This document shows positions 43,586 to 53,712 of a DNA stretch of 64,000 nucleotides, piece by piece. The position numbers and the translations under genes are program-made. The DNA comes from Muribaculaceae bacterium (GTDB lineage Bacteria > Bacteroidota > Bacteroidia > Bacteroidales > Muribaculaceae). A model generated the notes under the pieces. The model did no database searches and was not told where the DNA came from. It saw only the letters and a list, made by a program, of their open reading frames with translations. Where the stretch lies: positions 62,001 to 126,000 of the forward strand of contig JAGATN010000037.1 of the NCBI GenBank assembly GCA_017621225.1. Direction: 5' to 3'. Position 1 is the first letter of the stretch. Every line of letters starts with the position of its first letter.

Positions 43586-44839
43586 TCATTTTGCATCGTC
43601 GGTTTTTGGCTTCAGTAGCAGCAACTGCATCGCCATTGCCACTAACAGCACCCCTGCCATAAGCGCAAATCCGAGACCGAGGTTTCCGCTCTTGGCCCAT
43701 GAGCCAAGCACTTCGGTCACCAATGCACCGGCAAACACGCCGGTCATGTTCATGAGGCCATAGGCCGAAGCGCGCTGACGCGCCGGCACGAACTGGCAGA
43801 GTATCGGCATGTTGTTGGCATCGAACATTCCATAGCCGAGGCCGAAGAACAAGCCTGCTCCAATGGCGGCATACACATTGTGCCCCACGCCGATAAACAC
43901 GAGTGCGGGAATCATCATGGCCATGCCGATGGAACTGGTATATATTCGTCCGCGCACATTTTTGCGAACCCAACGGTCGGATAGCGGGCCGCCGACCATG
44001 ACGCCTATGAACGACGACAAGGCAATGGTGATGGTGGCCATGGGGCCTGCCTCGGAGGGCGATATTCCAAGGCTGTCGGCAAACAGCGTCGGGAGCCAGT
44101 TTTTCGTAGCCCATCCGGGAAGCGAACTCGACGCGAAGAAAAACAATATGACCCAGAAAGCCACATTCGAGAATATCATGGCAAAGCTGCGCCACACCGA
44201 CTCGACGTTGCGCGATCCTTCACGCTCTATGTTTTGCTGTTCGGCCGGAGTGCGGTTTTTATCGCGGAGCGCCACGATGAGCATCACGGCATATATGATG
44301 CCTATCACGCCGAACCAATGAAACGTTTGCTGCCATGAATATGCGTGGGCCACGGTGGCACCGAATCCGCCCAACGCCTGACCGACGTACAATCCCGTCA
44401 TATGTATTCCGATTGCAAGGCTTCGCGAAGAGCCGGTGAAGTAATCGGCTATGAGCGACAGTCCCGCCGGTATGTACAGCGCCTCGCTTACTCCCATAAG
44501 CGCCCTGAGCCAGAATATTTCGTCGAAGGTGGTGCAGTAGCCCATTAGCAATGTAACCGTCGACCACACGCCGAGCGAACAAACTATTATCCACTTTCGG
44601 CTGAGACGGTCGGCAACCACGCCGCTCACCGGGCTCATAAATCCGTAAATCCATAAAAATATGGCCATCAGTCGGCCGAAATTGGCCGGATCTTTTATGG
44701 CTGAAATGGTCTCGCCCATCGACATCTGCATGGTCGAAAGCATCTGACGATCCATATAGTTCAACAATGCCACTACCCATAGCAGCCCTACCACTACCCA
44801 CGGGTAAAGATTTTTCTTCGATGTAGCCATAGCTGTCAT
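43586..44839 (-). CDS. nanT: MFS transporter, sialate type
   Basis: 417 residues, twelve membrane helices, anion:cation symporter-like MFS (LLNYMDRQMLSTMQMSMGE; GVVADRLSRKWIIV). Position directly before nanA and nanE points to sialic acid uptake across the inner membrane, as for B. fragilis NanT. It is first in the operon and has its own consensus promoter. M1 or M4 could be the start. Confidence 0.85.
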   Translation of the reverse strand: MTAMATSKKNLYPWVVVGLLWVVALLNYMDRQMLSTMQMSMGETISAIKDPANFGRLMAIFLWIYGFMSPVSGVVADRLSRKWIIVCSLGVWSTVTLLMGYCTTFDEIFWLRALMGVSEALYIPAGLSLIADYFTGSSRSLAIGIHMTGLYVGQALGGFGATVAHAYSWQQTFHWFGVIGIIYAVMLIVALRDKNRTPAEQQNIEREGSRNVESVWRSFAMIFSNVAFWVILFFFASSSLPGWATKNWLPTLFADSLGISPSEAGPMATITIALSSFIGVMVGGPLSDRWVRKNVRGRIYTSSIGMAMMIPALVFIGVGHNVYAAIGAGLFFGLGYGMFDANNMPILCQFVPARQRASAYGLMNMTGVFAGALVTEVLGSWAKSGNLGLGFALMAGVLLVAMAMQLLLLKPKTDDAK

Positions 44840-44873
44840 TTTCTATTAGATTTCAGGATTTAAGCTTATATCG

Positions 44874-44903
44874 CAAATTTACTACTTTTTTTGAACACTA
44901 CAA
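44874..44903 (-). promoter_or_regulatory. Promoter of the sialate operon
   Basis: On the minus strand: TTG (plus 44901-44903), 19-nt spacer, TAAATTTG (plus 44874-44881). It lies just after the frd terminator on the same strand, so the nan genes start a new transcript. Confidence 0.75.
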
Positions 44904-44910
44904 CATTATG

Positions 44911-44948
44911 TAAAAAAATTTGAGAAGCCCGCACCAGGCAGGCTTCTC
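44911..44948 (-). terminator. Terminator of the frdCAB operon
   Basis: On the minus strand GAGAAGCC pairs with GGCTTCTC (plus 44941-44948 and 44922-44929), followed by AAATTTTTTT. It begins 34 bp after the frdB stop. Confidence 0.85.
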
Positions 44949-44982
44949 AAACATTTGATATTCGTCTATGCTTTTACGCCGA

Positions 44983-45738
44983 TTAGTCAGCGCACTTTGC
45001 TTTGATGAATTCACGATTAAGACGAGCGATGTTGCTCAACGGAATGTTCTTGGGACATTCGGCGGCGCAAGCACCGGTATTGGTACAGTTGCCGAAGCCG
45101 AGTTCGTCCATTTTCTTCACCATTGCGCGGGCGCGACGTGCGCGTTCAACCTGACCCTGGGGAAGAAGTGCAAACTGGCTTACCTTAGCCGACACGAAAA
45201 GCATTGCCGAGCCGTTCTTGCAAGCTGCAACGCAAGCGCCGCAACCTATGCAAGTAGCAGAGTCCATAGCCACGTCGGCCACTTCCTTCGAAATGGGAGT
45301 AGCGTTGGCATCGGGAGCGCCGCCACAATTGAACGAAACATAACCGCCGGCCTGCTGTATCTGGTCGAATGCATTGCGGTTCACCATAAGGTCGCGAATC
45401 ACCGGGAAAGCGGCCGAGCGCCACGGTTCGATGGTAATTACGTCGCCATTTTTGAACTTACGCATGTGAAGCTGACATGTGGTTATGCCCTGCACGGGTC
45501 CGTGGGGATGACCGTTTATGTAAAGAGAGCACATGCCGCAAATACCCTCGCGACAGTCGTTATCGAATACGACGGGTTCTTCACCCTTTTCCACGAGCTT
45601 CTGATTGAGCATATCAAGCATTTCGAGGAAGCTGCTTCCGGTCGAAACGTTGTCGAGTTCGTACTCAACGAACTGACCTTTTTCCTTAGGGCTGCGCTGA
45701 CGCCAGATTTTTAATTTTACGCTTATTGTAGTTTCCAT
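44983..45738 (-). CDS. frdB: Fumarate reductase / succinate dehydrogenase iron-sulfur subunit
   Basis: 251 residues. The 2Fe-2S ligands are in [21 protein letters not shown]...C, the 4Fe-4S in [11 protein letters not shown] and the third cluster in [16 protein letters not shown]. It carries electrons between the membrane cytochrome b and the flavoprotein. It follows frdA by 5 bp. In anaerobic Bacteroides the complex works as fumarate reductase. Confidence 0.95.
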   Translation of the reverse strand: METTISVKLKIWRQRSPKEKGQFVEYELDNVSTGSSFLEMLDMLNQKLVEKGEEPVVFDNDCREGICGMCSLYINGHPHGPVQGITTCQLHMRKFKNGDVITIEPWRSAAFPVIRDLMVNRNAFDQIQQAGGYVSFNCGGAPDANATPISKEVADVAMDSATCIGCGACVAACKNGSAMLFVSAKVSQFALLPQGQVERARRARAMVKKMDELGFGNCTNTGACAAECPKNIPLSNIARLNREFIKAKCAD

Positions 45739-45743
45739 CTTTT

Positions 45744-47771
45744 TTACGACTTATAGTTACGGGTTTGCACTTTTATTGCCTCATATTTGAGCGGTTCCTT
45801 GAGAAGTACCGGTTTTTCGTTGTCGCCGGTATATTTCCAACAGCTCACATACATATAGTGCTCGTCGTCGCGGGCAGCCTCGCCGTCAGCCGTCTGATAT
45901 TCTTCGCGGAAATGAGCGCCGCATGATTCGTTGCGGTGTAGCGCGTCTATGGCCATCATCTTGGCCATCACAAGGAAGTCTTCGAGACGAAGTGCCTTTT
46001 CGAGTTCGGTGTTGAGGTCGTCGGCCTTACCTACGATTCGAAGGTCGCTGTAGAATTCTTTTCTTACTTCTTCGAGTTCGGCAAGAGCCTTCACGAGGCT
46101 CTGGAGAGTACGGCCCATACCTACGAGATTCCACATCACATGACCGAGACGTTTGTGTATTTCGTCGGGCGATTTGGTACCCTTTATGTTCATAAGCTTC
46201 TCGATACGTGCGCGAACATCCTTTTCGGCCTTGTCAAATTCAGGAGCGTCGGTAGAGAAGTGAGGCACCTTGATTTGATCGCTGAGATAGTTCTGCATAG
46301 TGTAAGGAAGCACGAAGTAACCGTCGGCCAGACCCTGCATAAGAGCCGATGCGCCGAGACGGTTGGCACCGTGATCGGAGAAGTTACATTCACCGATAGC
46401 AAACAAGCCCTTGATTGAGGTCTGCAATTCGTAATCGACCCAAATGCCACCCATCGTGTAGTGCGATGCGGGGAATATCATCATCGGGGTTTCATAAGGA
46501 TTGTCGTCAGAGATCATCTGATACATATCGAACAAGTTGCCATAACGGTCGCGTACCACGTCGGCACCGAGACGCTGTATAGCATACTTGAAGTCGAGGT
46601 AAACGGCATTGCCGGTACCTACGCCATAACCTGCATCGCAACGTTCCTTGGCGGCGCGGCTTGCTATGTCGCGCGGGCAAAGGTTCCCGAATGCCGGATA
46701 GCGACGTTCGAGATAGAAGTCGCGATCTTCGTCGGGGATGTCGGTAGGTTTCTTCTTGCCGGCGCGGATAGCTTCGGCATCTTCTTTCTTTTTGGGCACC
46801 CAGATGCGTCCGTCGTTACGAAGCGATTCGCTCATAAGCGTAAGCTTCGACTGGTCTTCGCCATGCACGGGGATACAAGTGGGGTGTATTTGCGTAAATG
46901 CGAGGTTCGACAGATAAGCACCCTTTCTGAAAGCCTGTATTGCAGCCGATCCGTTGCAACCCATGGCGTTTGTCGAAAGGAAGAATGTGCGTCCGTAACC
47001 GCCGGTTGCAAGAACTACGGCATGAGCTGCATAGCGTTCTATTTCGCCGGTAACGAGGTTGCGCACGATGATGCCGCGCGCGCGGCCGTCGATGATTACG
47101 AGGTCGAGCATTTCGCGACGATTGAACGAGCGAACCTGACCTTTCTGTATCTGACGGTTGAGCGATGCGTAAGCACCGAGGAGAAGCTGCTGGCCTGTCT
47201 GACCCTTGGCATAGAACGTACGCGATACCTGTGCTCCGCCAAACGAACGGTTGGCCAAAAGGCCGCCGTATTCGCGGGCGAAGGGAACGCCCTGCTGCAC
47301 GCACTGGTCGATAATGTTGTTTGACACTTCGGCAAGACGGTACACGTTGGCTTCGCGCGAACGGAAGTCGCCGCCTTTCACGGTGTCGTAGAACAGACGA
47401 TACACCGAGTCACCGTCGTTCTGATAATCTTTTGCAGCATTGATACCACCCTGTGCGGCGATTGAGTGCGCGCGACGGGGGCTGTCCTGTATGCAGAAGT
47501 TCCATACGTTGAAACCAAGTTCGCCAAGCGTAGAGGCAGCCGAGGCACCTGCCAGACCGGTACCCACGACTATGATGTCGAGGTTACGCTTGTTGGCGGG
47601 ATTCACTAATTTCTGATGAGCTTTATAGTTGGTCCACTTTTCGGCTACGGGGCCTTCGGGTATCTTGGAATCAATCTGATATTCTGGGAGCTTTGAGGAT
47701 TCGATGTCGGCATAATCCTTCATTATTGGGGTAGAGTCTATCATTCCCTCTACTTGCTTTAAGTCTGCCAT
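45744..47771 (-). CDS. frdA: Fumarate reductase / succinate dehydrogenase flavoprotein
   Basis: 675 residues. The FAD dinucleotide fold is [21 protein letters not shown]; the covalent flavin His is in [12 protein letters not shown]. Active-site stretches TQIHPTC and [24 protein letters not shown] are intact. It catalyses fumarate/succinate interconversion on the cytoplasmic face. Length and order C-A-B match the Bacteroides frd operon. Confidence 0.95.
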   Translation of the reverse strand: MADLKQVEGMIDSTPIMKDYADIESSKLPEYQIDSKIPEGPVAEKWTNYKAHQKLVNPANKRNLDIIVVGTGLAGASAASTLGELGFNVWNFCIQDSPRRAHSIAAQGGINAAKDYQNDGDSVYRLFYDTVKGGDFRSREANVYRLAEVSNNIIDQCVQQGVPFAREYGGLLANRSFGGAQVSRTFYAKGQTGQQLLLGAYASLNRQIQKGQVRSFNRREMLDLVIIDGRARGIIVRNLVTGEIERYAAHAVVLATGGYGRTFFLSTNAMGCNGSAAIQAFRKGAYLSNLAFTQIHPTCIPVHGEDQSKLTLMSESLRNDGRIWVPKKKEDAEAIRAGKKKPTDIPDEDRDFYLERRYPAFGNLCPRDIASRAAKERCDAGYGVGTGNAVYLDFKYAIQRLGADVVRDRYGNLFDMYQMISDDNPYETPMMIFPASHYTMGGIWVDYELQTSIKGLFAIGECNFSDHGANRLGASALMQGLADGYFVLPYTMQNYLSDQIKVPHFSTDAPEFDKAEKDVRARIEKLMNIKGTKSPDEIHKRLGHVMWNLVGMGRTLQSLVKALAELEEVRKEFYSDLRIVGKADDLNTELEKALRLEDFLVMAKMMAIDALHRNESCGAHFREEYQTADGEAARDDEHYMYVSCWKYTGDNEKPVLLKEPLKYEAIKVQTRNYKS

Positions 47772-47804
47772 ATCTGTGATTGTGTTTGATTTTCGTTAGT
47801 AAAT

Positions 47805-48692
47805 TTATTCTTCGGTCGATTCCTCGCACTTGGTGCATTCAGCCTTTTGGCCTGCGCAGCCTTCGTGATTGCCGGTGCAACCTTCGTGGTTACCTTCGCA
47901 ACCTTCGTGATTGCCGGTGCAGCCTTCGTGATGATGTCCGGCGCAGCCTTCCATCGACACTACTACTTCAGCAGCCTCGCAGCATTCAACCTCGGCACCG
48001 CTTACTATCGGGCAATTTGCATAGTTACCGTTGTTGGCATTAACGGTAAATACCAATGCTTCGGCAATGAACAGAGCCACTACGAGCGAAGTCCACCAGT
48101 TGGCTATGCACTTCAGGCGGGGGAGCCAAGTATCATTGTCCCAACCTGCCGACTGGAACATCGACCAGAAACCGTGAGTCATATGGAACCACAAAGCGAT
48201 GAATCCGATGATGTAGACCACGGGAGTAACCCAGCAAGAGAATGCGGCGTTGATGAAATACATACCGTTCGCGGGATCGGGATCGTGCTGACCGAGAATT
48301 TCGGCAAGCTGCATCTTTGCCCAGAACTGAATCATGTGAACTACAAGGAAGGCCAGAACGACGATGCCGAGCACCAGCATGTTTTGCGAAGCCCATTCAA
48401 CCTGTTTGGGCTTTGAAGTTACGGCATAACGATCGTTACCGCGAGCCTTACGATTTTGCAGCGTGAGCCACAATGCATAGATGATGTGAATGATAAACAA
48501 AGCGGCAAGGCCGATAGATGCTACCAGTGCATACCAATTGGCACCGAGAAACGCACATACGGCGTTATAACCCGCAGGCCAGAAGATTGCAACTCCGTTC
48601 ATCAGCACGTGAAACGTAACAAATAGGACAAGGCACACGCCCGTGACTGCCATCACGAGCTTCCTTCCTACAGATGAGCTTGTTAACCACAT
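47805..48692 (-). CDS. frdC: Fumarate reductase cytochrome b subunit with Cys/His-rich tail
   Basis: 295 residues. Five membrane helices with haem-ligand His candidates (FVTFHVLMNG, IHIIYALW, VHMIQFW, WFHMTHGFW) match SdhC/FrdC of Bacteroidetes, which is usually about 225-235 residues. Here residues 247-295 add a cytoplasmic or periplasmic tail of repeated EGCxGNH heptads with six His and seven Cys, ending CTKCEESTEE. Cys falls every seven residues from position 258 to 286, suggesting metal binding or disulfide bonding. First gene of the operon, consensus promoter upstream. Confidence 0.92.
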   Translation of the reverse strand: MWLTSSSVGRKLVMAVTGVCLVLFVTFHVLMNGVAIFWPAGYNAVCAFLGANWYALVASIGLAALFIIHIIYALWLTLQNRKARGNDRYAVTSKPKQVEWASQNMLVLGIVVLAFLVVHMIQFWAKMQLAEILGQHDPDPANGMYFINAAFSCWVTPVVYIIGFIALWFHMTHGFWSMFQSAGWDNDTWLPRLKCIANWWTSLVVALFIAEALVFTVNANNGNYANCPIVSGAEVECCEAAEVVVSMEGCAGHHHEGCTGNHEGCEGNHEGCTGNHEGCAGQKAECTKCEESTEE

Positions 48693-48756
48693 AGCGTTTG
48701 TGAAATTTTGAGTTATTTATTAGATTTGATTAGTATTTCCATTTGCTTAATTACTG

Positions 48757-48787
48757 CAAAAGTAAGCTAAATATGTCGGCATTCCAA
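48757..48787 (-). promoter_or_regulatory. Promoter of frdCAB
   Basis: On the minus strand: TTG (plus 48785-48787), 20-nt spacer, TACTTTTG (plus 48757-48764). A divergent TAATTTTG (48808-48815) on the plus strand may serve the glucosaminidase gene. Confidence 0.75.
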
Positions 48788-48893
48788 CTATTAATGAAAA
48801 AAATCTTTAATTTTGTTGTCGTTTTCGGCCGTTTTTAACGTCAAATCGACCAAACGGGCCTTGACGCATCATATTTTTTCATACAAAACGTTA

Positions 48894-49538
48894 ATGACGA
48901 GATTATTCATATTAGTGGCCATGCTGTCGGCATCATTGTCAATGACTGCCCGCGACACCGTGCCACCCGACACAATAGTGATACCCGATTACATCCAATT
49001 TCCGGGCGACGAGGGCTTCGAACCCGCCATGGCCGAAATCGACGCCACGATACCCATTTTAGGGCTTCCGGAGATAGATGTCGAACGGATGTATCGGTTC
49101 GTAGCCGACCAAAATCCCGACTTCGACCGCAAGATAGCCGAAGCATTCTACGAGATAGGCCACGATTATGGCGTGCGCGGCGACATTGCCCTGTGCCAGG
49201 CCATACTCGAAACCGGATGGTTTGCATTCACGGGAGGCACCGCCGTAACACCCGACCAGCACAATTACTGCGGATTGGGGGTGACGAAATTAGGCATGAA
49301 GGGGCACTCGTTCGAGTCGATCGACGAAGGGGTGACGGCTCACATACAGCACCTGTATGCATATGCGTCGAAACACCCTCTGCCTTCAGGGCACAAGGTG
49401 ATCGACCCTCGCTTCAAAATGGTGAAACGCGGCACGGCATCGACATGGGCCGACCTAAACTACCGATGGGCCATGAACGACAAATACGGACAGCATATCA
49501 TATTGCTCTACAACCGTATGGCCGCGTTCCGATTCTGA
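48894..49538 (+). CDS. Secreted glucosaminidase-domain protein
   Basis: 214 residues from the ATG at 48894 (start of the signal peptide MTRLFILVAMLSASLS). The earlier frame start at 48813 adds an implausible leader. The domain is the mannosyl-glycoprotein endo-beta-N-acetylglucosaminidase-like fold: ALCQAILETGWFAF (catalytic Glu in LETG), HNYCGLGV, GVTAHIQHLYAYA. It probably cleaves peptidoglycan. Its stop codon directly touches the metY stop (TGA-TCA). Confidence 0.85.
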   Translation: MTRLFILVAMLSASLSMTARDTVPPDTIVIPDYIQFPGDEGFEPAMAEIDATIPILGLPEIDVERMYRFVADQNPDFDRKIAEAFYEIGHDYGVRGDIALCQAILETGWFAFTGGTAVTPDQHNYCGLGVTKLGMKGHSFESIDEGVTAHIQHLYAYASKHPLPSGHKVIDPRFKMVKRGTASTWADLNYRWAMNDKYGQHIILLYNRMAAFRF

Positions 49539-50819
49539 TCATTGCGCAAGCGCCTGCTCGATGTCGGCTATTATGTCGGCCACGTTTTCTATGCCCACCG
49601 ACAGACGTATCAAGTCGGGCTTCACGCCGGCTTCGATAAGCTGCTCGTCGGTAAGCTGACGATGCGTGTGGCTTGCCGGATGCAAAACGCAAGTGCGCGC
49701 GTCGGCCACATGAGTCACTATCGCCACGAGCTTCAGGCTGTCCATGAACCGTATTGCCACGTCGCGCCCGCCCTTGAGGCCGAACGAAATGACGCCGCAC
49801 GAACCGTTGGGCATGTATTTTTTAGCCAGCTCGTGATACTTATTGCCGGGGAGTCCGCTGTAATTCACCCATGCCACCTTATCGTTGGCCTGAAGATATT
49901 CGGCCACTGCCTGCGCGTTGCTGCAATGGCGCGGCATGCGAAGATGCAATGTTTCGAGCCCGAGATTGAGCAAAAATGCGTTCTGAGGCGACTGTATGCT
50001 GCCCAAGTCGCGCATAAGCTGCGCCGTGGCCTTAGTCATATAAGCCATCTTTCCGAACGCTTTGGTATAAGTGAGTCCGTGATACGACTCGTCGGGAGTG
50101 CACAATCCGGGGAATTTGTCAGGATGAGCCTCCCAGTCGAAATTACCGCTGTCGACCACTACTCCCCCCACGCTCGTGGCATGTCCGTCCATATACTTGG
50201 TAGTTGAATGCACCACTATGTCGGCGCCCCATTCAAACGGACGGCAATTTATGGGCGTTGGGAAGGTATTGTCGACTATCAACGGCACGCCGTGGGCATG
50301 CGCCACGCGCGCAAACTTCTCGATGTCGAGCACGTCGAGACTCGGATTGGATATCGATTCGCCAAACAGCGCCTTGGTGTTCGGGCGAAAAGCCTTCGAC
50401 AATTCTTCGTCGGAAGCATCGGGGCTTACGAACGTAACGTCGATGCCGAGCTTTTTCATCGTCACGGCGAAAAGGTTGAACGTTCCGCCGTATATGGCCG
50501 ACGAACATACGAAATGGTCACCGGCCTGACATATGTTGAAAATGGCATAGAAATTTGCAGCCTGACCGCTCGAGGTAAGCATGGCGCCCACGCCGCCTTC
50601 GAGAGCCGCTATTTTCGCGGCCACCGCATCGTTGGTGGGATTTTGCAGGCGGGTATAGAAATACCCGCTTTCTTCGAGATCAAACAGACGGGCCATCTGT
50701 TCCGTCGAGTCATATTTGAACGTAGTGCTCTGATATATCGGCAATACTCTGGGTTCGCCGTTGCTCGGTTTCCAACCTCCCTGAACACAAAGTGTTTCTG
50801 CGCTGAATTTCAATTCCAT
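49539..50819 (-). CDS. metY: O-acetylhomoserine sulfhydrylase
   Basis: 426 residues, Cys/Met metabolism PLP enzyme. The N-terminus (ETLCVQGGWKPSNGEPRVLPIYQSTTFKYD) and length fit MetY, not MetB. The PLP Lys is in VVHSTTKYMDGHAT. The C-terminus has HPASHTHRQL. It makes homocysteine from O-acetylhomoserine and sulfide. Divergent from the alcohol dehydrogenase gene across a palindrome. Confidence 0.92.
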   Translation of the reverse strand: MELKFSAETLCVQGGWKPSNGEPRVLPIYQSTTFKYDSTEQMARLFDLEESGYFYTRLQNPTNDAVAAKIAALEGGVGAMLTSSGQAANFYAIFNICQAGDHFVCSSAIYGGTFNLFAVTMKKLGIDVTFVSPDASDEELSKAFRPNTKALFGESISNPSLDVLDIEKFARVAHAHGVPLIVDNTFPTPINCRPFEWGADIVVHSTTKYMDGHATSVGGVVVDSGNFDWEAHPDKFPGLCTPDESYHGLTYTKAFGKMAYMTKATAQLMRDLGSIQSPQNAFLLNLGLETLHLRMPRHCSNAQAVAEYLQANDKVAWVNYSGLPGNKYHELAKKYMPNGSCGVISFGLKGGRDVAIRFMDSLKLVAIVTHVADARTCVLHPASHTHRQLTDEQLIEAGVKPDLIRLSVGIENVADIIADIEQALAQ

Positions 50820-50854
50820 GTAGTTTATAGGTTTATGGTTTACTTATTTTTTTT

Positions 50855-50896
50855 GCAAAGTACGCAAAAAATCCCTGATTTTTTACGTACTTTGTG
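50855..50896. promoter_or_regulatory. Palindrome between divergent metY and alcohol dehydrogenase genes
   Basis: Arms GCAAAGTACGCAAAAAATC (50855-50873) and GATTTTTTACGTACTTTG (50877-50894) pair with one G-T around a CCT centre. Each arm carries GTACTTTG, one base-pair step off the TAnnTTTG form, pointing toward each gene. It may be a shared operator or a mirrored promoter pair. Confidence 0.5.
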
Positions 50897-50924
50897 ATAA
50901 TTATTTCATTTTAAACCCTCAACT

Positions 50925-52094
50925 ATGAACGATTTTACATATTATACCCCTACGAAATACGTGTTCGGGCGCGGAGTGGAGAGCAAGGCAGGCGAACTGT
51001 CGAGCTCCATCGGACTGAAAAAGGTGTTGCTCGTTTACGGCGGCGGATCGGTGGTCAGAAGCGGACTGCTCGACCGCGTAAAGGAGTCGCTCACAGCCTC
51101 GAACGTCGACTTTCTGGAGTTCGGAGGCATACAGCCCAACCCCACCGACGACCGCGTGTATGAGGGCATCGAGATATGCCGCCGCGAGAATGTCGACGGC
51201 ATGCTTGCCGTGGGTGGCGGCTCGGTCATCGACACGGCAAAAGCCATTGCGCTCGGCGTGCCTTACGAAGGCGACTTCTGGGATTTCTACGCAGGCAAGC
51301 TCAAAGCCGAAACGGCGCTGCCCGTGGGCGTGGTTCTGACCATCCCGGCAGCGGGCAGCGAGGGTTCGGGCAACTCCGTGATCACCAAACTCGACGGACT
51401 TCACAAGATAAGCCTGCGCACCGAGAGCGCCCTCAGGCCCAAGTTTGCGCTTATGAACCCCGAGCTCACGTTCACCCTGCCTCCCTATCAGACGGCAAGC
51501 GGAATAGCCGACATGATGGTGCACATTTTGGAGCGCTACTTCACAAACACCCCCGACGTGGAGATAACCGATCGCGTGGCCGAGGGCGTGCTCAAAGCCA
51601 TAATCGAGGAGGCTCCGAAAGTAATGGCCAACCCGACCGACTATCAGTCGCGCGCCAACATAATGTGGAGCGGCACATTGGCCCACAACGGCATCTGCGG
51701 AACCGGGCGCGCGGAAGATTGGGTGTCGCACGCCATGGAGCATGAAATAAGCGCCGTGTATGGCGTTACGCATGGCGCCGGACTGGCGGTAGTGGTGCCG
51801 GCCTGGATGACGTTCATGGCACGCAACCATCCGTTTAAGATAGCCCAGTTCGGCCGCCGCGTATTCGACGTGAAAGCCGCCGACGACAAGCTCGCCGCCA
51901 CCGAAGGCATCGAAGCTCTGAAAGCATTCTGGGGCAGCCTCGGCCTGCCTGTGACCTTTGCCGGATTAGGCATAGAGGCTCCCGACATCGACCTGCTCGT
52001 CAGCAAGCTTCACGAAAACAAAGGCGAGGTGATAGGAGGATATTACCGCCTGAATCGCTCCGACACTGAAATAATATACCGACTGATGATGTAA
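50925..52094 (+). CDS. Iron-containing alcohol dehydrogenase (butanol dehydrogenase type)
   Basis: 389 residues. The nucleotide-binding loop GGGSVIDTAKAIA and the metal-site region DWVSHAMEHEISAVYGVTHGAGLAVVVPAWM match NADPH-dependent YqhD/BDH enzymes. It reduces aldehydes to alcohols, a redox sink in fermentation. Followed 3 bp later by a GNAT gene, probably cotranscribed. Confidence 0.9.
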   Translation: MNDFTYYTPTKYVFGRGVESKAGELSSSIGLKKVLLVYGGGSVVRSGLLDRVKESLTASNVDFLEFGGIQPNPTDDRVYEGIEICRRENVDGMLAVGGGSVIDTAKAIALGVPYEGDFWDFYAGKLKAETALPVGVVLTIPAAGSEGSGNSVITKLDGLHKISLRTESALRPKFALMNPELTFTLPPYQTASGIADMMVHILERYFTNTPDVEITDRVAEGVLKAIIEEAPKVMANPTDYQSRANIMWSGTLAHNGICGTGRAEDWVSHAMEHEISAVYGVTHGAGLAVVVPAWMTFMARNHPFKIAQFGRRVFDVKAADDKLAATEGIEALKAFWGSLGLPVTFAGLGIEAPDIDLLVSKLHENKGEVIGGYYRLNRSDTEIIYRLMM

Positions 52095-52097
52095 GCC

Positions 52098-53036
52098 ATG
52101 GAGATACGCCGTTACAGCCCCGATGCAGAGAGAGCGTGGAACGAGTTCGTTTCACGCGCCCGACAGCAGTCGGTGCTGTTCGACAGAGGCTACATGGACT
52201 ATCATTCGCAACGTTTCACCGACCACTCGCTCATGGCCTACGACTCCCACGGGCGAGTGGCGGCTCTTTTGCCGGCCAACAGCTGCGGCGACACCCTGCA
52301 TTCGCATCAAGGACTCACTTACGGGGGATGGATAACGCCCATGCGCCACTTCAACGCATCGACCATGCTGAAGCTGTGGGATGCCATGTTGGAACACTTG
52401 GAGCGCGAAGGGTTCAAACGACTCATCTACAAGCGCTGTCCGGCCATATATTGCCGCATACCGGCCGACGACGATATGTATGCGCTGTTTCGCAGCGGAG
52501 CCACGCTGACGGCGTGCAACCTGTCGTCGGCATTTCCGCTTGACGGCAACCGCATCACCAATCAGAGCCACCGAAGCGGTTTGGTGCGCGCGGCGCGCGC
52601 CGGAGTCACTTGCCGACGCTCGACCGACATCGACGGCTTCATGGCGATGCTGGCGCGGCGCCTGCTCGAGCGCCACGACGCCATTCCGGTGCATACCGCC
52701 GACGAGATAAAACTGCTCATGGGCCGGTTTCCCGAAAAAATCAAGCTATACGAGGCATTCATTGAGGACAAAACGGTTGCGGGCGCGCTGATATATCAGT
52801 CGGCAACGGTGGCCCACACGCAGTATCTCACCACGAATGAAAGTGGGCGCGCGTGCGGCGCGCTCAACGCCCTGATAGAGCATGTGGTCGGCGACCTCGG
52901 CGCATCGATCGGCTATTTCGACTTCGGGCATTCGTGCGAGGATGGGGGCCGAAAGCTCAATGCAGGCCTTGAAATGCACAAGAGCGGCCTTGGGGGCCGC
53001 TCGATATGCTATGACATTTACACGCTCAATATTTAA
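52098..53036 (+). CDS. FemAB-like GNAT acyltransferase
   Basis: 312 residues. Two GNAT-like halves are visible (WNEFVSRARQQSVLFDRGYMDYH near the start; FIEDKTVAGALIYQS...YLTTNESGRACGALNALIEHV later), the layout of FemAB/BioF2-like acyltransferases. A typical member adds an aminoacyl or acyl group to a cell-envelope or metabolite amine; the acceptor is unknown. The last 4 bp overlap the queC stop on the other strand. Confidence 0.75.
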   Translation: MEIRRYSPDAERAWNEFVSRARQQSVLFDRGYMDYHSQRFTDHSLMAYDSHGRVAALLPANSCGDTLHSHQGLTYGGWITPMRHFNASTMLKLWDAMLEHLEREGFKRLIYKRCPAIYCRIPADDDMYALFRSGATLTACNLSSAFPLDGNRITNQSHRSGLVRAARAGVTCRRSTDIDGFMAMLARRLLERHDAIPVHTADEIKLLMGRFPEKIKLYEAFIEDKTVAGALIYQSATVAHTQYLTTNESGRACGALNALIEHVVGDLGASIGYFDFGHSCEDGGRKLNAGLEMHKSGLGGRSICYDIYTLNI

Positions 53037-53710
53037 TTGATAACGTCGCCGTTTTCGTCGCACGGTATTCCCGCCGCCCGAAGCGCTTCGCGACGCTCCA
53101 CGCAAGTGCCACACTTACCGCAATGGTGCTCAAGCCCTTTGTAGCAAGAGTAGGTAAGCGAATAGTCGACACCCAAAGCCTTTCCGCGCTTCGCAATGTC
53201 GATTTTAGTCATGTCGGTGTATGGAGCCCTCAGTTCAAGATTCTCGTAAGTGCCGGCGGCAATCGCGGCAGCCATCGAATCGACGAATTCGGGTCGGCAA
53301 TCGGGATAAATGGCGTGGTCGCCGCTATGATTGGCTATCATCACGGCCTTCAGGCCACGGCTTTCGGCCAGTCCGGCCGCCACGGCAAGCATTATGCCGT
53401 TTCTGAACGGCACCACCGTCGACTTCATATTGCCGTCGGCATAATGCCCCTCGGGGATGGCATCGGCACCTTCGAGCAGCGAACTCTTGAAATGCCTGCC
53501 CATGAACGACAGATCGATCTCGACGAGCTCTATGCCCAACTTCCGGCAATTGGCGCGGGCGCATTCGGCCTCTCGCGCATTTTGATTGGCTCCATAGCTG
53601 AAATTGACGGCAAGCGCTATTGACTGCGCATATTCATGCAGCATGGTAGTGGAATCCATGCCACCCGACAACACCATAACGGCATCTTTTACGTTCGACA
53701 TAAGCTCCAC
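53033..53710 (-). CDS. queC: 7-cyano-7-deazaguanine synthase
   Basis: 225 residues. The PP-loop is VLSGGMDSTTML. Zinc ligands are in SCYKGLEHHCGKCGTC. It converts carboxy-deazaguanine to preQ0 in queuosine synthesis. It starts 2 bp after queF. M4 (53701) may be the true start. Confidence 0.93.
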   Translation of the reverse strand: MELMSNVKDAVMVLSGGMDSTTMLHEYAQSIALAVNFSYGANQNAREAECARANCRKLGIELVEIDLSFMGRHFKSSLLEGADAIPEGHYADGNMKSTVVPFRNGIMLAVAAGLAESRGLKAVMIANHSGDHAIYPDCRPEFVDSMAAAIAAGTYENLELRAPYTDMTKIDIAKRGKALGVDYSLTYSCYKGLEHHCGKCGTCVERREALRAAGIPCDENGDVIN

Positions 53711-53712
53711 TA

